Assembly (NCBI RefSeq): GCF_000204055.1
Contig: NW_006768775.1
Location: 773,046 to 837,045 of the forward strand
Direction: 5' to 3'
Source of the DNA: Melampsora larici-populina 98AG31
Lineage: Eukaryota; Basidiomycota; Pucciniomycetes; Pucciniales; Melampsoraceae
Length of the DNA: 64,000 nucleotides
Shown here: one piece after another, positions 47,835-59,856 of the stretch
Layout of the letters: the number at the start of each line of letters is the position of its first letter
How positions within the stretch are numbered: position 1 is the first letter of the stretch
Translations under genes and position numbers: made by a program
Notes under the pieces: generated by a model
Database searches by the model: none
What the model was told of the DNA's origin: nothing
Seen by the model: only the letters and a program-made list of their open reading frames with translations

Positions 47835-50806
47835 ATGTCGTCATCATCAAATCAATTTATTCCATCACTGCTATCGACTTCAAATCCCAATTCAACACCT
47901 TCAAGATCAACTTCTGCAATGGCTCTAGCTAAAAGACCTCAACTCGGTTCATTGACCGCTTCAAATGATAAACCAATACCCAAGAACGCTCAAAGGAACA
48001 ATCCGGCTTTCCTCACCAAACTATTCACGTTCGCTTACTTGATTTTACTATCTCCGGTTTAATTTCTGATTCGATTGGATGAAATGTCGATACTTACGAT
48101 TGTTTTACCCTTTCAACTGATAGAATGGTGAATGATTCAGAGACCAATCATCTCATTAGATGGTCCGAACCATCTGGTGACTCTTTCTTTGTCGTCTCAT
48201 CTGAACGATTCGGACGTGAACTTTTACCAAAATATTTCAAGCACTCCAATTTCGGTTCATTTGTTAGACAACTTAATATGTATGGTTTTCATAAAGTACC
48301 TCATCTCAATCAAGGCGTTTTGCAAGGTGAAATACCCGAAACAGAGATGTACGTATTTTCATTTTCACACTATTCAGAGCGAATTCCAAGATCTTTTTTG
48401 TTGGCTGATCATGTTTGGTTTTCCTTTACTATAATTTCACGCATACATTATGGTTTTCAGGTTGGAATTCACTAATCCTCATTTTCAGAGGGGCCAACCG
48501 GATATGCTATGCCTCATTCAACGGAAAAAAACTGCACCTGAACCTACTCCGGCTACAGCGCAAGCTGAGGGCGCCGACCCTGCTCAGCAGAGTACATCTA
48601 CTCACCCATCTCTAGACTTGGCAGCTGTATTATCCGAGATCACTGCTATCAGGAAACATCAAGCTTTACTTTCGACTGACTTGAAGAATCTACAAAGCTC
48701 AAATGCTCATCTTTGGCAGGAGGCCATCGCTAGTCGAGAACGAAATAAAAAGTGTCAAGAGACAATCAACAAGATTTTGGGATTTCTTGCTCAAGTGTTT
48801 GGTGGTCGAGTTTTAAATGCTAATAGTCAGTCCTCTAGGCCTAGTAATAATAATCCAACCTCACGATCCCCTGAAAGTGACCTCGATACCGACTTAGGTG
48901 TCAACGAACATGGAGAAGATGAAACTGACGTGATGGTTGGTGAAGCTTCGATACCCACCGGTGACAGTCCCGACACTGAGATGGATTCTAGAGACCCTAC
49001 GGACGATCAACTAAGTTACCCAACGACTTCAACCCAACCCGCTCCAATCTATAATATGGCTAGGCTTCCAAGACTAATGTTGGAAGACGTTCAACGGGAT
49101 GATAAATCAGATCAACCTCAGAGTAAGATCACTTTTTCACTGCAATTCCACTTTTGAGTGTTCAGACAAACTAACGAAACATTTTCCATACGTCATTAGA
49201 ATCACAGGTCGATGACAGGTTACGACGAAATGTTACCCCCAAAACGCCTCGACGCAAAGGTCATTGATGTTGCTTTTGCTTATCACGACACTTTGACTAA
49301 CATGAGCTTGATCTTTTATCAGACTCCCACAACTTGTTCGCTGCGGCTCTCACTTCCTTGACTTCCTCACCTAAACAGAATCCGAAAAATCGTAGTCGAT
49401 TTGCCAATGTATCCGACTCGCCACCTGAAGCGATGATTGACCCGAATTTAGAGACCTCAGTTCAAACTCCACTTGGAACAGCCGAATCCCCTCCAAGTCC
49501 TCAAGAAACTGCAAAACAGTTCTCACCTGATGCAGTTTTACAAGCTTTGTTTAATGAAAACTCCATTCAAAACCCATTTAGTTCGAGTGATGGAATGTTT
49601 TCTGGAATCAATTGGACCGATTTGATTTCTACCAACGAATCAAGTATCCTAGATAATACTACTTCAACACTCCTTCCACCACAAAGCCAGCTGACATCCT
49701 CATCACCCCTCAGGATCACTAACGGTCTCGATGACCCTCCTTCACCTTCTTCTATTACCCAACCCACCACACGTCCCAACCCAAGTTCTCCTAAAACTTC
49801 GATTGCTATAAATCCATTAACTCAAACTCAAGAGATTAATTCGATTGATCAAAAAGTGGAAACTTTGGAAGCTGCTATCGAAAGGTTGGTAGGATACCTA
49901 CCTAAGACTGTTGACGATAAAACCTTTGAGGTCGATAACAATAAGAATGACGTTTTAAAGATGGATAATGATAATCTAGCTTCATTTCGAAGTCAAACAA
50001 ATGGCGATCAAGCATTTGATCCGGATGCATTTATGAAATACTTTTGTATGTTAACAAAATAAGTATGATATCCGGAAAACAGAGACATGATCCAACTAAT
50101 TTCAAATTCTTTATTGTTTTGAAAATCGATAGTGAGTTCAGATAAATCTTTATCTGCCCCGACAGCGAACCAAGTACCAAAGGATCACAATGTTAATGAT
50201 ATACGAAGTGATCCAATCGAAGGCTTCACAGCAAATAAGGTAGTAGCCGGTAATTTACCTGAATCGACTGTAACGTCAATTCAAGATCCAGCATTACAAG
50301 ATTCGATTGATTTTGATCGAATTTTAGATGAATGGACATGTGATGAAGCACTTGAATCAGATCAACCCACTAAATCGAATTTAAGTCCAGTTTTAAGCGA
50401 TCTAAGAGCGATCTCAGAATCCAATAAACCTTCTTCTACTACTCTTGTTGGACCATTGACCAGAACCACATCAAGAATAAATGATTTGACTAGTAACAAC
50501 AATATACCTGATCGAATCTCTACACCTGATTTAGCTCAACTATTAGGCGTTTCTATTGATAATCCTAGTACGACTACCACCAATCCTTCATCTAACGCTG
50601 AATTAACAAATGACAAAAATGAATCTGCGATTTTCAATTTCGATGATGTTGATCAATTAAGAAGAATAATGGGACAAAAACCTGAAATGAATCATCAAAT
50701 CAATAAAACTGTTAATGAGAAACGTGGGAATGGTGGAAATGGAAATGAAGATGGAATTTATCATTCAGGTGGGATCTTAAATCGAAATAAAAAAGCTAGG
50801 GTTTAA
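47835..50806 (+). CDS. HSF1: Heat shock transcription factor, six exons, 845 aa
   Basis: Exons 47835-48028, 48124-48348, 48461-49122, 49200-49259, 49323-50045 and 50133-50806; the frame closes over 846 codons. Residues about 54-163 form the winged-helix HSF DNA-binding domain ([62 protein letters not shown]). Residues about 190-255 are a heptad-rich segment ([18 protein letters not shown] and on), the expected trimerisation coiled coil. A short amphipathic helix near 558 ([15 protein letters not shown]) may be an HR-C-like element. The long Ser/Thr/Pro/Asn-rich remainder suits an activation region, and the protein ends in a basic tail (RNKKARV). It would bind nGAAn repeats in the nucleus and drive heat and stress genes. 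The symbol is by family resemblance to fungal Hsf1; an Sfl1-type relative is possible. AATAAA at 51019-51024 is a likely polyadenylation signal. Confidence 0.88.
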
Positions 50807-51945
50807 CTAGGAAACGAATCAAAGATTGGGAAAACAAAATGCTTTGATTATTTTACCACCACCACCACTACTCTTAAACAAAAAGAATGTACCAGAATTC
50901 CACCAAAAAAAGAAACCAAAGGAGAGAAGGAAAAAAAAGGTATTTTTAAAAAAACATCTTATTTCTTTTGATTGATTGGTTTACTAAATGTAAAATTATA
51001 TATACTCTATATATTATCAATAAAAATGCATTTTCATGATGTGATGATCGCTGAACATATCTTTCTCAAAAAAAACTTTGGGGTCTTTTGGAATTTTCTT
51101 TATAAGAATTGAGGAGTCTTTTTATTTGAAAAGTATATAAATATCAAGATCCAAAAAGGAAAGAAAAGTCAAAAACAAGTGATTCTTTAATTAAACTTCT
51201 TTGGTTGTTTGGTTTGGTTTTTTTGGTACCTTGAAACTGTTTTCTTTTTGTCAAGATTTGAAAATGTATTACTTAACACAAAAATTGCAATTTTTTTAGT
51301 TTGTTTTTTTGGTTCTGCAAGAGGAGTAATGGATTATAAATTGATTGTAAACCAAAAAATGAATCAGTGTAAGTAGCTAACTATCTCCACTTTTTCGTGA
51401 ATCAAACTTAAGTTAAAAAATACCTTTTTGTGAAAAAAACCAAATCAATTGTTCATGTCTTGATTTATGAACTTGATGATTTGAAAAATAGGATCACTGA
51501 TCATGTCTCGGTATGAACAAAAGTTTTGTGTAACTCATAACAATCATAAATGTGAGAAGCATTTTCATTGAGCTTCATCTTGAAAGTTGGTCAAATATCT
51601 AGCAAGTGTAAATCATGAATTTACATAGGAAATCATCTATTTGAAGATCACTTTTCATCAGAACAACTTCCAAAAGATGTTGATCAAGTTAAACTTGTTC
51701 AAAAGGCGTGAATTTTTATAGCAATAGCCAAATGTTTACTAATATTGAACAAAAAATCCCACCAACAAAAGGTGCACCCTGAAAACCAAACTGCATATAC
51801 GCTTAGGAATTGGCTGTAAAATCACTATGGACTTTATTTGAATCAAGTCTTGAAACATACACCCAAATCGCAGAAATCATCTTGTACTGAAACGAAGCAG
51901 TTTAATTATAGATGGACAGCATGATTATAAATCTTTGAAGTGAAG
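50807..51945. other. 3' flank of the heat shock factor gene
   Basis: Contains the AATAAA at 51019-51024; otherwise AT-rich with no gene. Confidence 0.45.
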
Positions 51946-51969
51946 ATGCGCAGATATGAGACTTGACTC
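51946..51969 (+). promoter_or_regulatory. Conserved upstream box of secreted family, copy C
   Basis: ATGCGCAGAT followed by ATGAGACTTGACTC, 232 bp before the ATG of gene C. Flanking bases (GTGAAG before; a TTTTGAAGT word after) also partly match the gene A promoter. Confidence 0.55.
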
Positions 51970-52177
51970 ATGTGGGTCTGATAAAATTTTGAAGTGTGTA
52001 ATGGGCTCGATAAAGTGCAAGAAAATACGTAAATGCTTTGTTAGAAATTTTGAAGAGGATATAATTCAGATTGGAAACTTAATTTGGTATACTGATATAT
52101 AGCTCCTTGAGTCACACTCACATGAGAGATGCCACCTTCAAACCGGAGAAAATAGCTACCCAAACACAGCAGGCAAG

Positions 52178-54563
52178 ATGAAAAGAATATTAACATTATT
52201 GGTAGTCGGTTTAAATCTAAGCCAGTCTTTCTTTGTAAGATGCGGACTAGAAAACGTGAATTCCATGGACACAACGGTCCAACAATTCTCAAGAGTCGAG
52301 ATGGTGAACAGTTTTAGCTTTTTACCAGATCTTTCACAAGATGTAATTGGGGTCGTCAATGAAGCGAACGCACTCCCGTCTTCGACCAAAACCACACCAT
52401 ATGCAGCTTTCTTTCGAAAAAGCAGAGAGGTTAAGGAACGAACTGATAACAAAGAGATTAAAAAATTGGCTGACATAGTGATCTCAATGATTTCGACTCT
52501 TAGACCAAGCTTGGAGTCTTGGGAAGATTGGCTTCAAAGAAATGAAGAAAAAGTGAACGACTTTATAAGAGCAGCGTCTCTTAATCATGAGATGGGTTGT
52601 GATGACATTGAAAGGACATGGATTGTTGGAATTTTATGTGCGATTTCAAAGTATTCACCAACAGATGTGGATGGAATGACAGGAGAACAAAAGATTAACA
52701 GGCTCCCTTGGAGTAATCAAGTGACTCTGGAAATAAAAGCTGCCAAAGGTTAGCCAATTCTTCAACTCATTCTCGACCAGTTGGCTAAGCTTGTACTGCC
52801 TTCATCTTAAACTCAGCCTTTGAACCATTTATGACGAAACGATTTGAGACACTGTGGCTTGGAAAACATATTTCAGCAAGTGAGATTAGCAAAGGTATGT
52901 AAACTTACTTTTGTCTCATTGTTTTGAAGGGTACAACTTTATCTTGATGGTGTATATACAGACTTGGAGGAGCTTCTCGAAAGGGCCAGGATGTTTGGTA
53001 TCTTTGACATGGCCAAGAAAGAACCGAGCAGAGGGACCAAAATCTACAAGCTTATCTCAAAACACCTCTTGCAAAGCAAACTACCTCAGGATGAGGATGG
53101 GATCTTAGATGTGATCAATGATTTCAAAGATCTATGTCAGAACACTGCAGTCTATGGATGGGTGACAAAATATTGTGAAGGAATCTTTCGACATATACTA
53201 AATCATTCATCCCATACGGCAAAAGTTTCCAAAACCCTCTTTCAAGATTATGGGTTCTTCCGGAAAATTTCTTTTGCCTTTGCAAAGCTGGACATGATTG
53301 ACTATATAAATCAACAACCCAATTTTCCAGCCAAGGAGAAGCACCTGAAGAACATTGAGAGTTGGAAAGAGGAAGCAACCTTAAAATCATTCTCTCCAGG
53401 GGGTACATATCTTTTGGAAAGTTTTTACAAAAATCTGGATTGTAATACTAGACAAGAAGATTATCTTGATCATCATAAGTTCATAGCTGCATTCTTCCTT
53501 GTCTTCCCTACCAAGGAGAATCATCTTAAAGAATCTATTGAAAGGGGATACAGTTACCACCACCAAGAAGTTGAAAAATTGATGGGCATTTGGTCTAGAG
53601 TGTACCCAGATGGTGTTGTACCAGATGCTACATTTGGTGAATATAAATGGATGCTCCTGGTGAAAAGTAAGCAGATTAGACAACCCATATCAAAACAAAT
53701 TCATGTGCACTAATATTTATCTTGTCTCACAAATCTTCAGATCCTGCTTGGCTTGAGAGAGTTATGCTCCACCAGATAGCAACCCAGCTGAAGATTGCAA
53801 TGGGACCATGTATTATGGATCTAGTTAATGTACTTGCAACTGGGCCATGGTCAAGCAACTACATAGGTTTTGCAGCTTCTGTGCAATATAAGAAAGTCAT
53901 TGATAATCTACAAGTGGCTGATGCTGGTATTGCAGCTGATGTGGTTTATGAACTGAGTCTGAAATTGGTGTACCACTTGATAAGGTTCAAAAGCGGATGT
54001 GACAATGGATTTTCAGGAATTTCAAATCCTACAAAAGAATTCAGAACAATCATCTACAATGCCATAGAAACTTTCACAAAAATGAGGAAAGCTCATCCCC
54101 CTGTCAAAGGAAATTTACCTGCTTCAACTCCAGGATTTGATCACTTTTTATACACAGTCAGTGATGTGAGTGGTAGAATTAACATTTTCTTTGACTGTGT
54201 ACATCAGGTTATTAATTTTTAGCTTAACATATGTTTTTTGTTGGTATCTAATAGATTTTGGACAGTGGTAAACTTGATCATACACAGGAAAAAATGATGA
54301 TCAAACAGGTGACAGAGCAATTAAAATTTAAACCACAAGATTTTCATTTGATTATTAGTGGGCAACCTTTTAAGTTTGAATTCAGTGAACCTTTAAAAGC
54401 TGAAGTGAGTAACCAGAAAGATGCAACATCGGTACTTGATATTGATCAAAAGGGATCAGGGCCAGACCACACGCAGTATATCCTTAAGACACCTCAAAGA
54501 CCATCAGGATCCAAGATAGCTAATCTTGCCAAATATTTCATATGGAAATGTGAGAAGCACTGA
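52178..54563 (+). CDS. Secreted protein family member C, five exons, 695 aa
   Basis: Exons 52178-52748, 52817-52894, 52962-53666, 53741-54165 and 54255-54563, all GT-AG, 696 codons open to TGA. The N-terminus MKRILTLLVVGLNLSQSFFV is a good signal peptide, cleaved probably near residue 15-20, followed by the family RCGLEN. Blocks shared with A and B include VEMVNSFSF, TPYAAFF, ERTWIVGIL, ISKHLLQSKLP, HHKFIAAFFLVFP, FGEYKWM and KFKPQDFHLIISGQPFKF. Exon 3 is 705 bp, the same as in A. The C-terminal exon is about 56 codons longer than that of A. Mostly charged, probably helical, with scattered cysteines; no known domain seen. Lies 1.4 kb downstream of the heat shock factor gene in the same orientation. 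Intact and probably functional; a role in infection is inferred only. Confidence 0.85.
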
Positions 54564-54687
54564 ATTGTGTAGGTTATAGCCATATGGTATCAGCATATGT
54601 ATTTGCACTTTTTCCTTCAGTATCTTTCATGCTATCCAAAATTGATTCACAATTGATTTCATCAAAAATTGTCATCAAGACAAACCT

Positions 54688-54799
54688 CACAGTGCCCGTG
54701 GAGAGCGCCCCTGGCGTCGGGGGCTCCAACAAGTACAAAGGCTTGCCTTTGTACTCTTGAAGGCCCCCGACATCTAGGGCGCCCTTCACGGGCACTGTG
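54688..54799. repeat. 112-bp palindromic hairpin element
   Basis: Arms of about 54 bp each: begins CACAGTGCCCGTGG and ends CACGGGCACTGTG, with GTCGGGGGC against GCCCCCGAC, and AGTACAAAGGC against GCCTTTGTACT at the tip. Almost no loop. CCT stands directly outside both ends (54685-54687 and 54800-54802). Much more GC-rich than its surroundings. It lies 125 bp past the stop of gene C and could fall in its 3' untranslated region. Confidence 0.85.
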
Positions 54800-54802
54800 C
54801 CT

Positions 54803-55570
54803 ATTTCTGTTATCAAACTCTCTGGCATTTATTCATTAGTTTGAATTTTTTTCTTGCCTTTGGTGCATCCCATTTTTCAAGGGTTTTATTGTGTGAACAC
54901 CTTCTCAGATACCACTTTGGGTCCTTCTTCTCTCTCCTTTCATGATGCAATCATCACATATGATCATGCCTTGGAGATCTCATTTGATCTGGTATTTTGC
55001 AACTTCCACAAGGTCTTCTGGATGCCAATCATATTCCTCCTCATTCAGCCGGGTTTGAATCAGTTAAAAAACCATGACCCAAGAAACTATCTACACCTTG
55101 GTTTAATAATTAGGATTTTCTACACAAAAGATTGTGCAGGATCCTATATATATGTTATCAAATTCTTGTCCGGGTTTCATACTAAATTTCAGATCAAATT
55201 TGATAGAAAACAAGATTAGGAACAGTATTGTATGACACAAACCAATTATTGTAACCCCAGATGGTGTTGGAAGTTGAACTAGATTATGCTTACAGTCAAT
55301 TCACTTGTGGTACATCTTTCTTTGTGTGAAGAATTTTCTAGATTTTCTTGACCAGCATTTTCTGTGACATCTAAAATAATGGTGTGTAGACCACCTCTCA
55401 CAAGATCTGCAACCTTGAAATCAAGTGTTGCAGTGAATGTTGATTTCCAGAAACTGTGGGGTATCTTCCAGGTGGAAAATTAGCTCCACAGAATGCAATT
55501 CTCGGATCCTATAATTTAGTCCAATGATAGGTATATTCTTGCATAATTTGTGCATTATCTCAAGTTACTC
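54803..55570. other. Intergenic, no gene seen
   Basis: Short frames only. Confidence 0.4.
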
Positions 55571-55692
55571 ACACCACCAACATATTTATCCAAGGTATTT
55601 TTGAATTCTAAACCTCAGAGAGAAGCTATCCTAGGATTTGCCTCCAGAGATGCCTCAGATTTTTTAATCCAAGGCATCTATGTTGGAAGTGT
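55571..55692. repeat. 122-bp MITE with CACCACCAACAT-type ends
   Basis: Begins ACACCACCAACATA and ends TATGTTGGAAGTGT, an inverted repeat of about 24 bp reaching ATCCAAGG. Internally related to 37098-37286. Clear target duplication not seen. Confidence 0.65.
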
Positions 55693-56790
55693 CACAGTCA
55701 TACCCACACAAGTGCATGATCAGGGACAAACCCAGGCTCTTCAATCTCATGGGTTATACAGAGTGATATAATGGCCATGATATGCAAAAATAAATGTTGA
55801 AATACACAACATTATACATTTTCATGGGTTGGGGTCAGGTTTAAGCCTTGGGCCTCATGGGTTATGCATATTTCTATGCAACCTCATCATGTATTTGGGC
55901 TCAAAGCCATGCAATTTGCCTTTGAAATCTTGTTCCTTTGAGTTCCAACTGGTACTTTGCCAGCTTTGACCCAATTATTCAAATGACCTAGGTTTTAGCC
56001 TACACCAAGTCTGAAGAGGCCTGCGCTATGCAAAATGACTGACTGTGTAACTTTGCAGGTTTGACTGCGATAAATCACCAACAATGGATCACTGTGTTGC
56101 TAAAAGTCTGCAACACAATAGCAACACGTTTTCACAGGACCCACCAGAAACACAAAAAGTTGTGAAAATTCCCAATGTGTTGTCCCCTGACATTCCAAGT
56201 CTTGGGGGTTCTGATGCTTAGCAGCATGATTTGCCCAAACCAATGTCATAATGGGCAAATGTCACACAGGGTCTCACTTCAACCCTTCAGTCTCTGGAAG
56301 CTTCAGCACGCAAAGCCACATATCAGCCTATTTTTGTGATTGGATCAGATAATATGGGCGCATCCCTCACCAGAATGGCCTTCTGAGTGCTCCAAGGCGC
56401 GCCTGAGACGCGCACTGAATGTTTGCCCTGAACGTGTTGCACCCACCTGAACTGCTGGCCATCCACCAAGCGAGGCTGAGCTGTGGGAGCTGGTCAGGCC
56501 TCAACCCGTCTCAAGGTCTCCTGAGTGCTGGCTTTAGATGTAGGTTGGGGGGATCCTTCATGATCGAAGAAAGTGAAAGCTGAGAATTATTTAGGCAGAG
56601 AACACGATCTGATAGAAGAGAGATATGCTTATACAGCGTGTGTACATACACCGAAGTTTTTTACATGCACTTCGTTCAAAATCAGAGTGAAACTTTTTCC
56701 CTCATCGAACTTTCTCAAAAACATCGACTATCAAGTTAAAAAACAACGAAAGAAACCCTTCATTCATCATCATCAGAACCTTTTCAAAGG
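55693..56790. other. Intergenic, no gene seen
   Basis: A GC-richer part near 56380-56500 (CAAGGCGCGCCTGAGACGCGC) has no frame that I recognise. The last 150 bp is the likely promoter and leader of the next gene. Confidence 0.4.
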
Positions 56791-57493
56791 ATGTCAAATC
56801 GAATCGGATCGCTAGTGTTTTGTTTGGATTGTGGAAATTTATTGAACGTACCTGGATCTGAAGATTATCTATCATGTGATCAATGTGGCAAAATGGAACT
56901 ATCAAATCGTCAGTCAAAAAGCTTAATTCATATATCAACTTATCTCTCAAAACAAAAACGTATTGAAGCTTGAATCTACGGGGGGAAATATAGTACAAGA
57001 AGGTTTAGAAATCATCACTCGTTCTCAATCAAATGCATTTCCATCAAGTCTAAGACAAAAGAGAGCCCTTGTGCAATCTCATTTGACTACTAATGAAGAT
57101 CAAGATCAAGGAAAAGCTGCACCTTTAGTACGTCTCTTTCGAAACACACACCTTCTTCTTCTCGGATTATCTTTCAAGTGAAATTATGGTTTTTGTTTTT
57201 ACTGACTTTTTTTTTTTGAAAATTTGTTGTTTCTTTTGTAGATGGATGAAATTTGTCCTAAATGTTCAAATCCTCAAATGAAATATCATACATTACAGCT
57301 TAGATCAGCAGATGAAGGTACAACTGTTTTTTATGAATGTCCAAAATGCGGGTAAGCTTACAAAATCATTCTTTTAAACTGAATCATTCCTCATGTTTTA
57401 AAGAACGCATTTAATGAAACAATTAAAGCTAATCCTTAATTTGAATGAAATTCTTTTCAACTACGTAGTCATAAGTTCTCGACCAATAATTGA
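56791..57493 (+). CDS. RPA12: RNA polymerase I subunit A12, 128 aa
   Basis: Exons 56791-56908, 56994-57127, 57242-57351 and 57469-57493 give 129 codons with GT-AG introns. The product starts MSNRIGSLVFCLDCGNLL with an N-terminal zinc ribbon (CLDC at residues 11-14, CDQC at about 30-33), then NAFPSSLRQKRALV, and the TFIIS-type C-terminal ribbon CPKCSNPQM...LQLRSADEGTTVFYECPKCGHKF ending STNN. The QLRSADEGxTxFYxC motif is the hallmark of this subunit, which supports transcript cleavage and termination by polymerase I on rDNA in the nucleolus. The Asp-Glu pair required for cleavage stimulation is present. The 85-bp first intron was set at the only donor and acceptor that keep frame and family length; reading through it instead runs into a stop. 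Confidence 0.93.
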
Positions 57494-59536
57494 AGAAAAA
57501 AATACCAATCGGATTATTGAAAGGCTCAAATATTCCTTTATACCTGTTATTCTTGCTTTATTGTGTTTAAAATCTAAAGGGAAAAGTACATTGAATTTCA
57601 TTTGTCATTTCTCGTTTGTTTGTAATTTAATGACACGCTTGTTTTTGTTTGCTTTTTCCCGAAATTCAAAGGAATTTCAGTGTTACAATGTTTTATAAAT
57701 CAAAGCTAATCAATTTCAACAGAAAAGTTACTTGAATCTTTCAGACGCTCAATGATATCAAATGTGCCACACATCAAAGTCCTTCAGTCTGAATTCTATA
57801 CCCGCTTTTGAGAGATGTTATGCCGCCGGAAAAATTGATACGCTGCGCTGTGAAACCTGGCAATGACAAAACGCATAAACGCTGGCCCTCTGCACTAGCG
57901 CAGTTGTGTCGTAACAGTATGCAGCGTCACTCATCAGCTGGCGTACTCAGCACATCTTCACACATGAATCAGCAAAGATAGGGAAGATGAAGTTGGCACT
58001 GATATCCGTCATACGATCATTCATCGTCGCTGTTCCTTTCTAAAGTCAATCACTCAAGAATTTCAAAAAGACAATGCAGTATGATGCAAATGCCGTGCTT
58101 AAAAGAAACCTTGAATCTTGAAAGCAAGCAGCAGATCCCTGTCATGTAAGCAACTCAAGTAAGCAAGGACATAACCCATGCTTTCCTAAAAAGACTCTTG
58201 TTGATGAGTTACCAATTTATTTTCAAGTGACTTATTTCTACTGATCAAAATATGCTAATCTTTCTTGTACCAGTTCTGTGATTAGCTTTGGAAGAAAACC
58301 GCTTCATCATCATGGAATGGTCATCCTTCTGAAGTCATCAGATATCCAAGAAAAGAAACTTTCTATTGAAATTTTTGGGCAGAATTTCCTCAATCCAAGA
58401 ATCAAGCATGAGTTTTAGAAAAAAGAGGTGCCTGAGTGCGCTTGAATAGAAGGAAAACTTAACCCTTATTAGTGGGCAGCAAGAAAGGTGCAAAATGAGA
58501 ACATATATGTGTGTGTGTGTGTTGTGTTGTGTTTATCAAAAATCTACAACACCATGATCTTCCGCATTTCATTCTTCTTCATCTCTGTCATCTTCAACTA
58601 TTTTATCCTTCTCAATACCAACAACATTCAATTTCAAAGAATCATATAAAGACTTAATGATACCAGCTTAATTGTTCACCTCCTTCTATCTTTTTGTGTC
58701 TGATGACTGTAATTACATTGCTCAGGTATAGATATTGAATTTGCCTTCTGAAGTCATCTCATTATATAGTTTTGTCATCTTGCCATCCTTCTCTGAGTAA
58801 ATCTGGCATTTCAAATTACTGTCTTTTGTGGTGAGTGCACTGCTGGGAACAGTGAATCCAATTAAATTAGAACTAATCCCTGGTGGCGGTCAAAGTTAAA
58901 CCCAGGTCTTGTCAGTTGCCATCATTGATAATTAGGTGAGTATATGCACTGCCACTAGAGCTGATATCCGGTTCAAATTGAGGTAGACATGAGATTATAC
59001 GATTAGGTTATACCCACTCCCTTTTTGAGAAAACGGTTACACTGTACCTACCGTACTCCAACCCCGAACTTGATGAAATATATGAGGTGGCGTAAAGCCA
59101 ATGCAGCTGGTGTTTCCAGGCTATTGGAGTTCAAGCAAATCATTGAAGTCCGTCGAGCTCACTCATAAATAAGCTTGTTTCAATGTTCTTCTCTCAGAAT
59201 TTCAAGAGGAGGGCTTTCAAAGCATCTAAAATTAAATTCATATCTTTCTCCATGGCCCGGATTTGCTAATCTTTCTTTTCACCCTGGCTCATTACAAGGA
59301 GGCGTGCTACCCCTTTTTCATAAGAGAGATTACCATTCAAAGCATCCAGATTGATGATCTCTTTCTCTTCTGCATAGAATTATCTTGGATTTAATTGTGG
59401 TATCCATTCATCAAGAATCAAAGATTATCCAATACCCAAATAAAAGAACCAAAAAAACTTCTTTACAAATCAAACCAAATCAAACTAAATAAACAAAACC
59501 AATCCATTTTCCTAGTCAAGCTCTAAACAACCTTTA
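57494..59536. other. Intergenic with GT microsatellite
   Basis: A TG/TTG run at about 58508-58534. No gene recognised. Confidence 0.45.
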
Positions 59537-59836
59537 ATGAAATTCCTTAAACGAACTAGAAAAACAAAACCTCTTGAAATCCGATTGTATATATGCACAT
59601 CATATGTACTTATTTACTTACTTACACATCCACCTCTTTTTTTCAAACGTTTTTTATCCTTTTATAAACGTTTTAACAATCAAGAAGAACGAGTAAAAGA
59701 AAATCAAAATCCAAACTTATTTACGAATCGAAATTCAAAACCTAAAGAATCCAAAAAAAAGAATATCGAAAAGAAAGAAACCATAATCCAATTTCCAAGT
59801 GAATTCAAAACTCTAAAAACAAAAAACAAATCATGA
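59537..59836 (+). CDS. Possible small lysine-rich ORF, 99 aa
   Basis: Begins MKFLKRTRKTKPLE, has one hydrophobic stretch (LYICTSYVLIYLLTH) and a Lys/Asn/Glu-rich tail. It ends 20 bp from the convergent end of the phosphodiesterase gene. Composition may simply reflect AT-rich DNA; no family resemblance. Confidence 0.22.
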   Translation: MKFLKRTRKTKPLEIRLYICTSYVLIYLLTHPPLFFKRFLSFYKRFNNQEERVKENQNPNLFTNRNSKPKESKKKNIEKKETIIQFPSEFKTLKTKNKS

Positions 59837-59856
59837 TGAGTTTTGTTAAGATTAAA

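Noticed and set aside
52030..52080. Imperfect heat shock elements (nGAAn units) in the promoters of the secreted genes, which would link them to the neighbouring heat shock factor
   Set aside because: Only one array in the gene C promoter came near the consensus and it had mismatches; the A and B promoters had none with correct 5-bp spacing.
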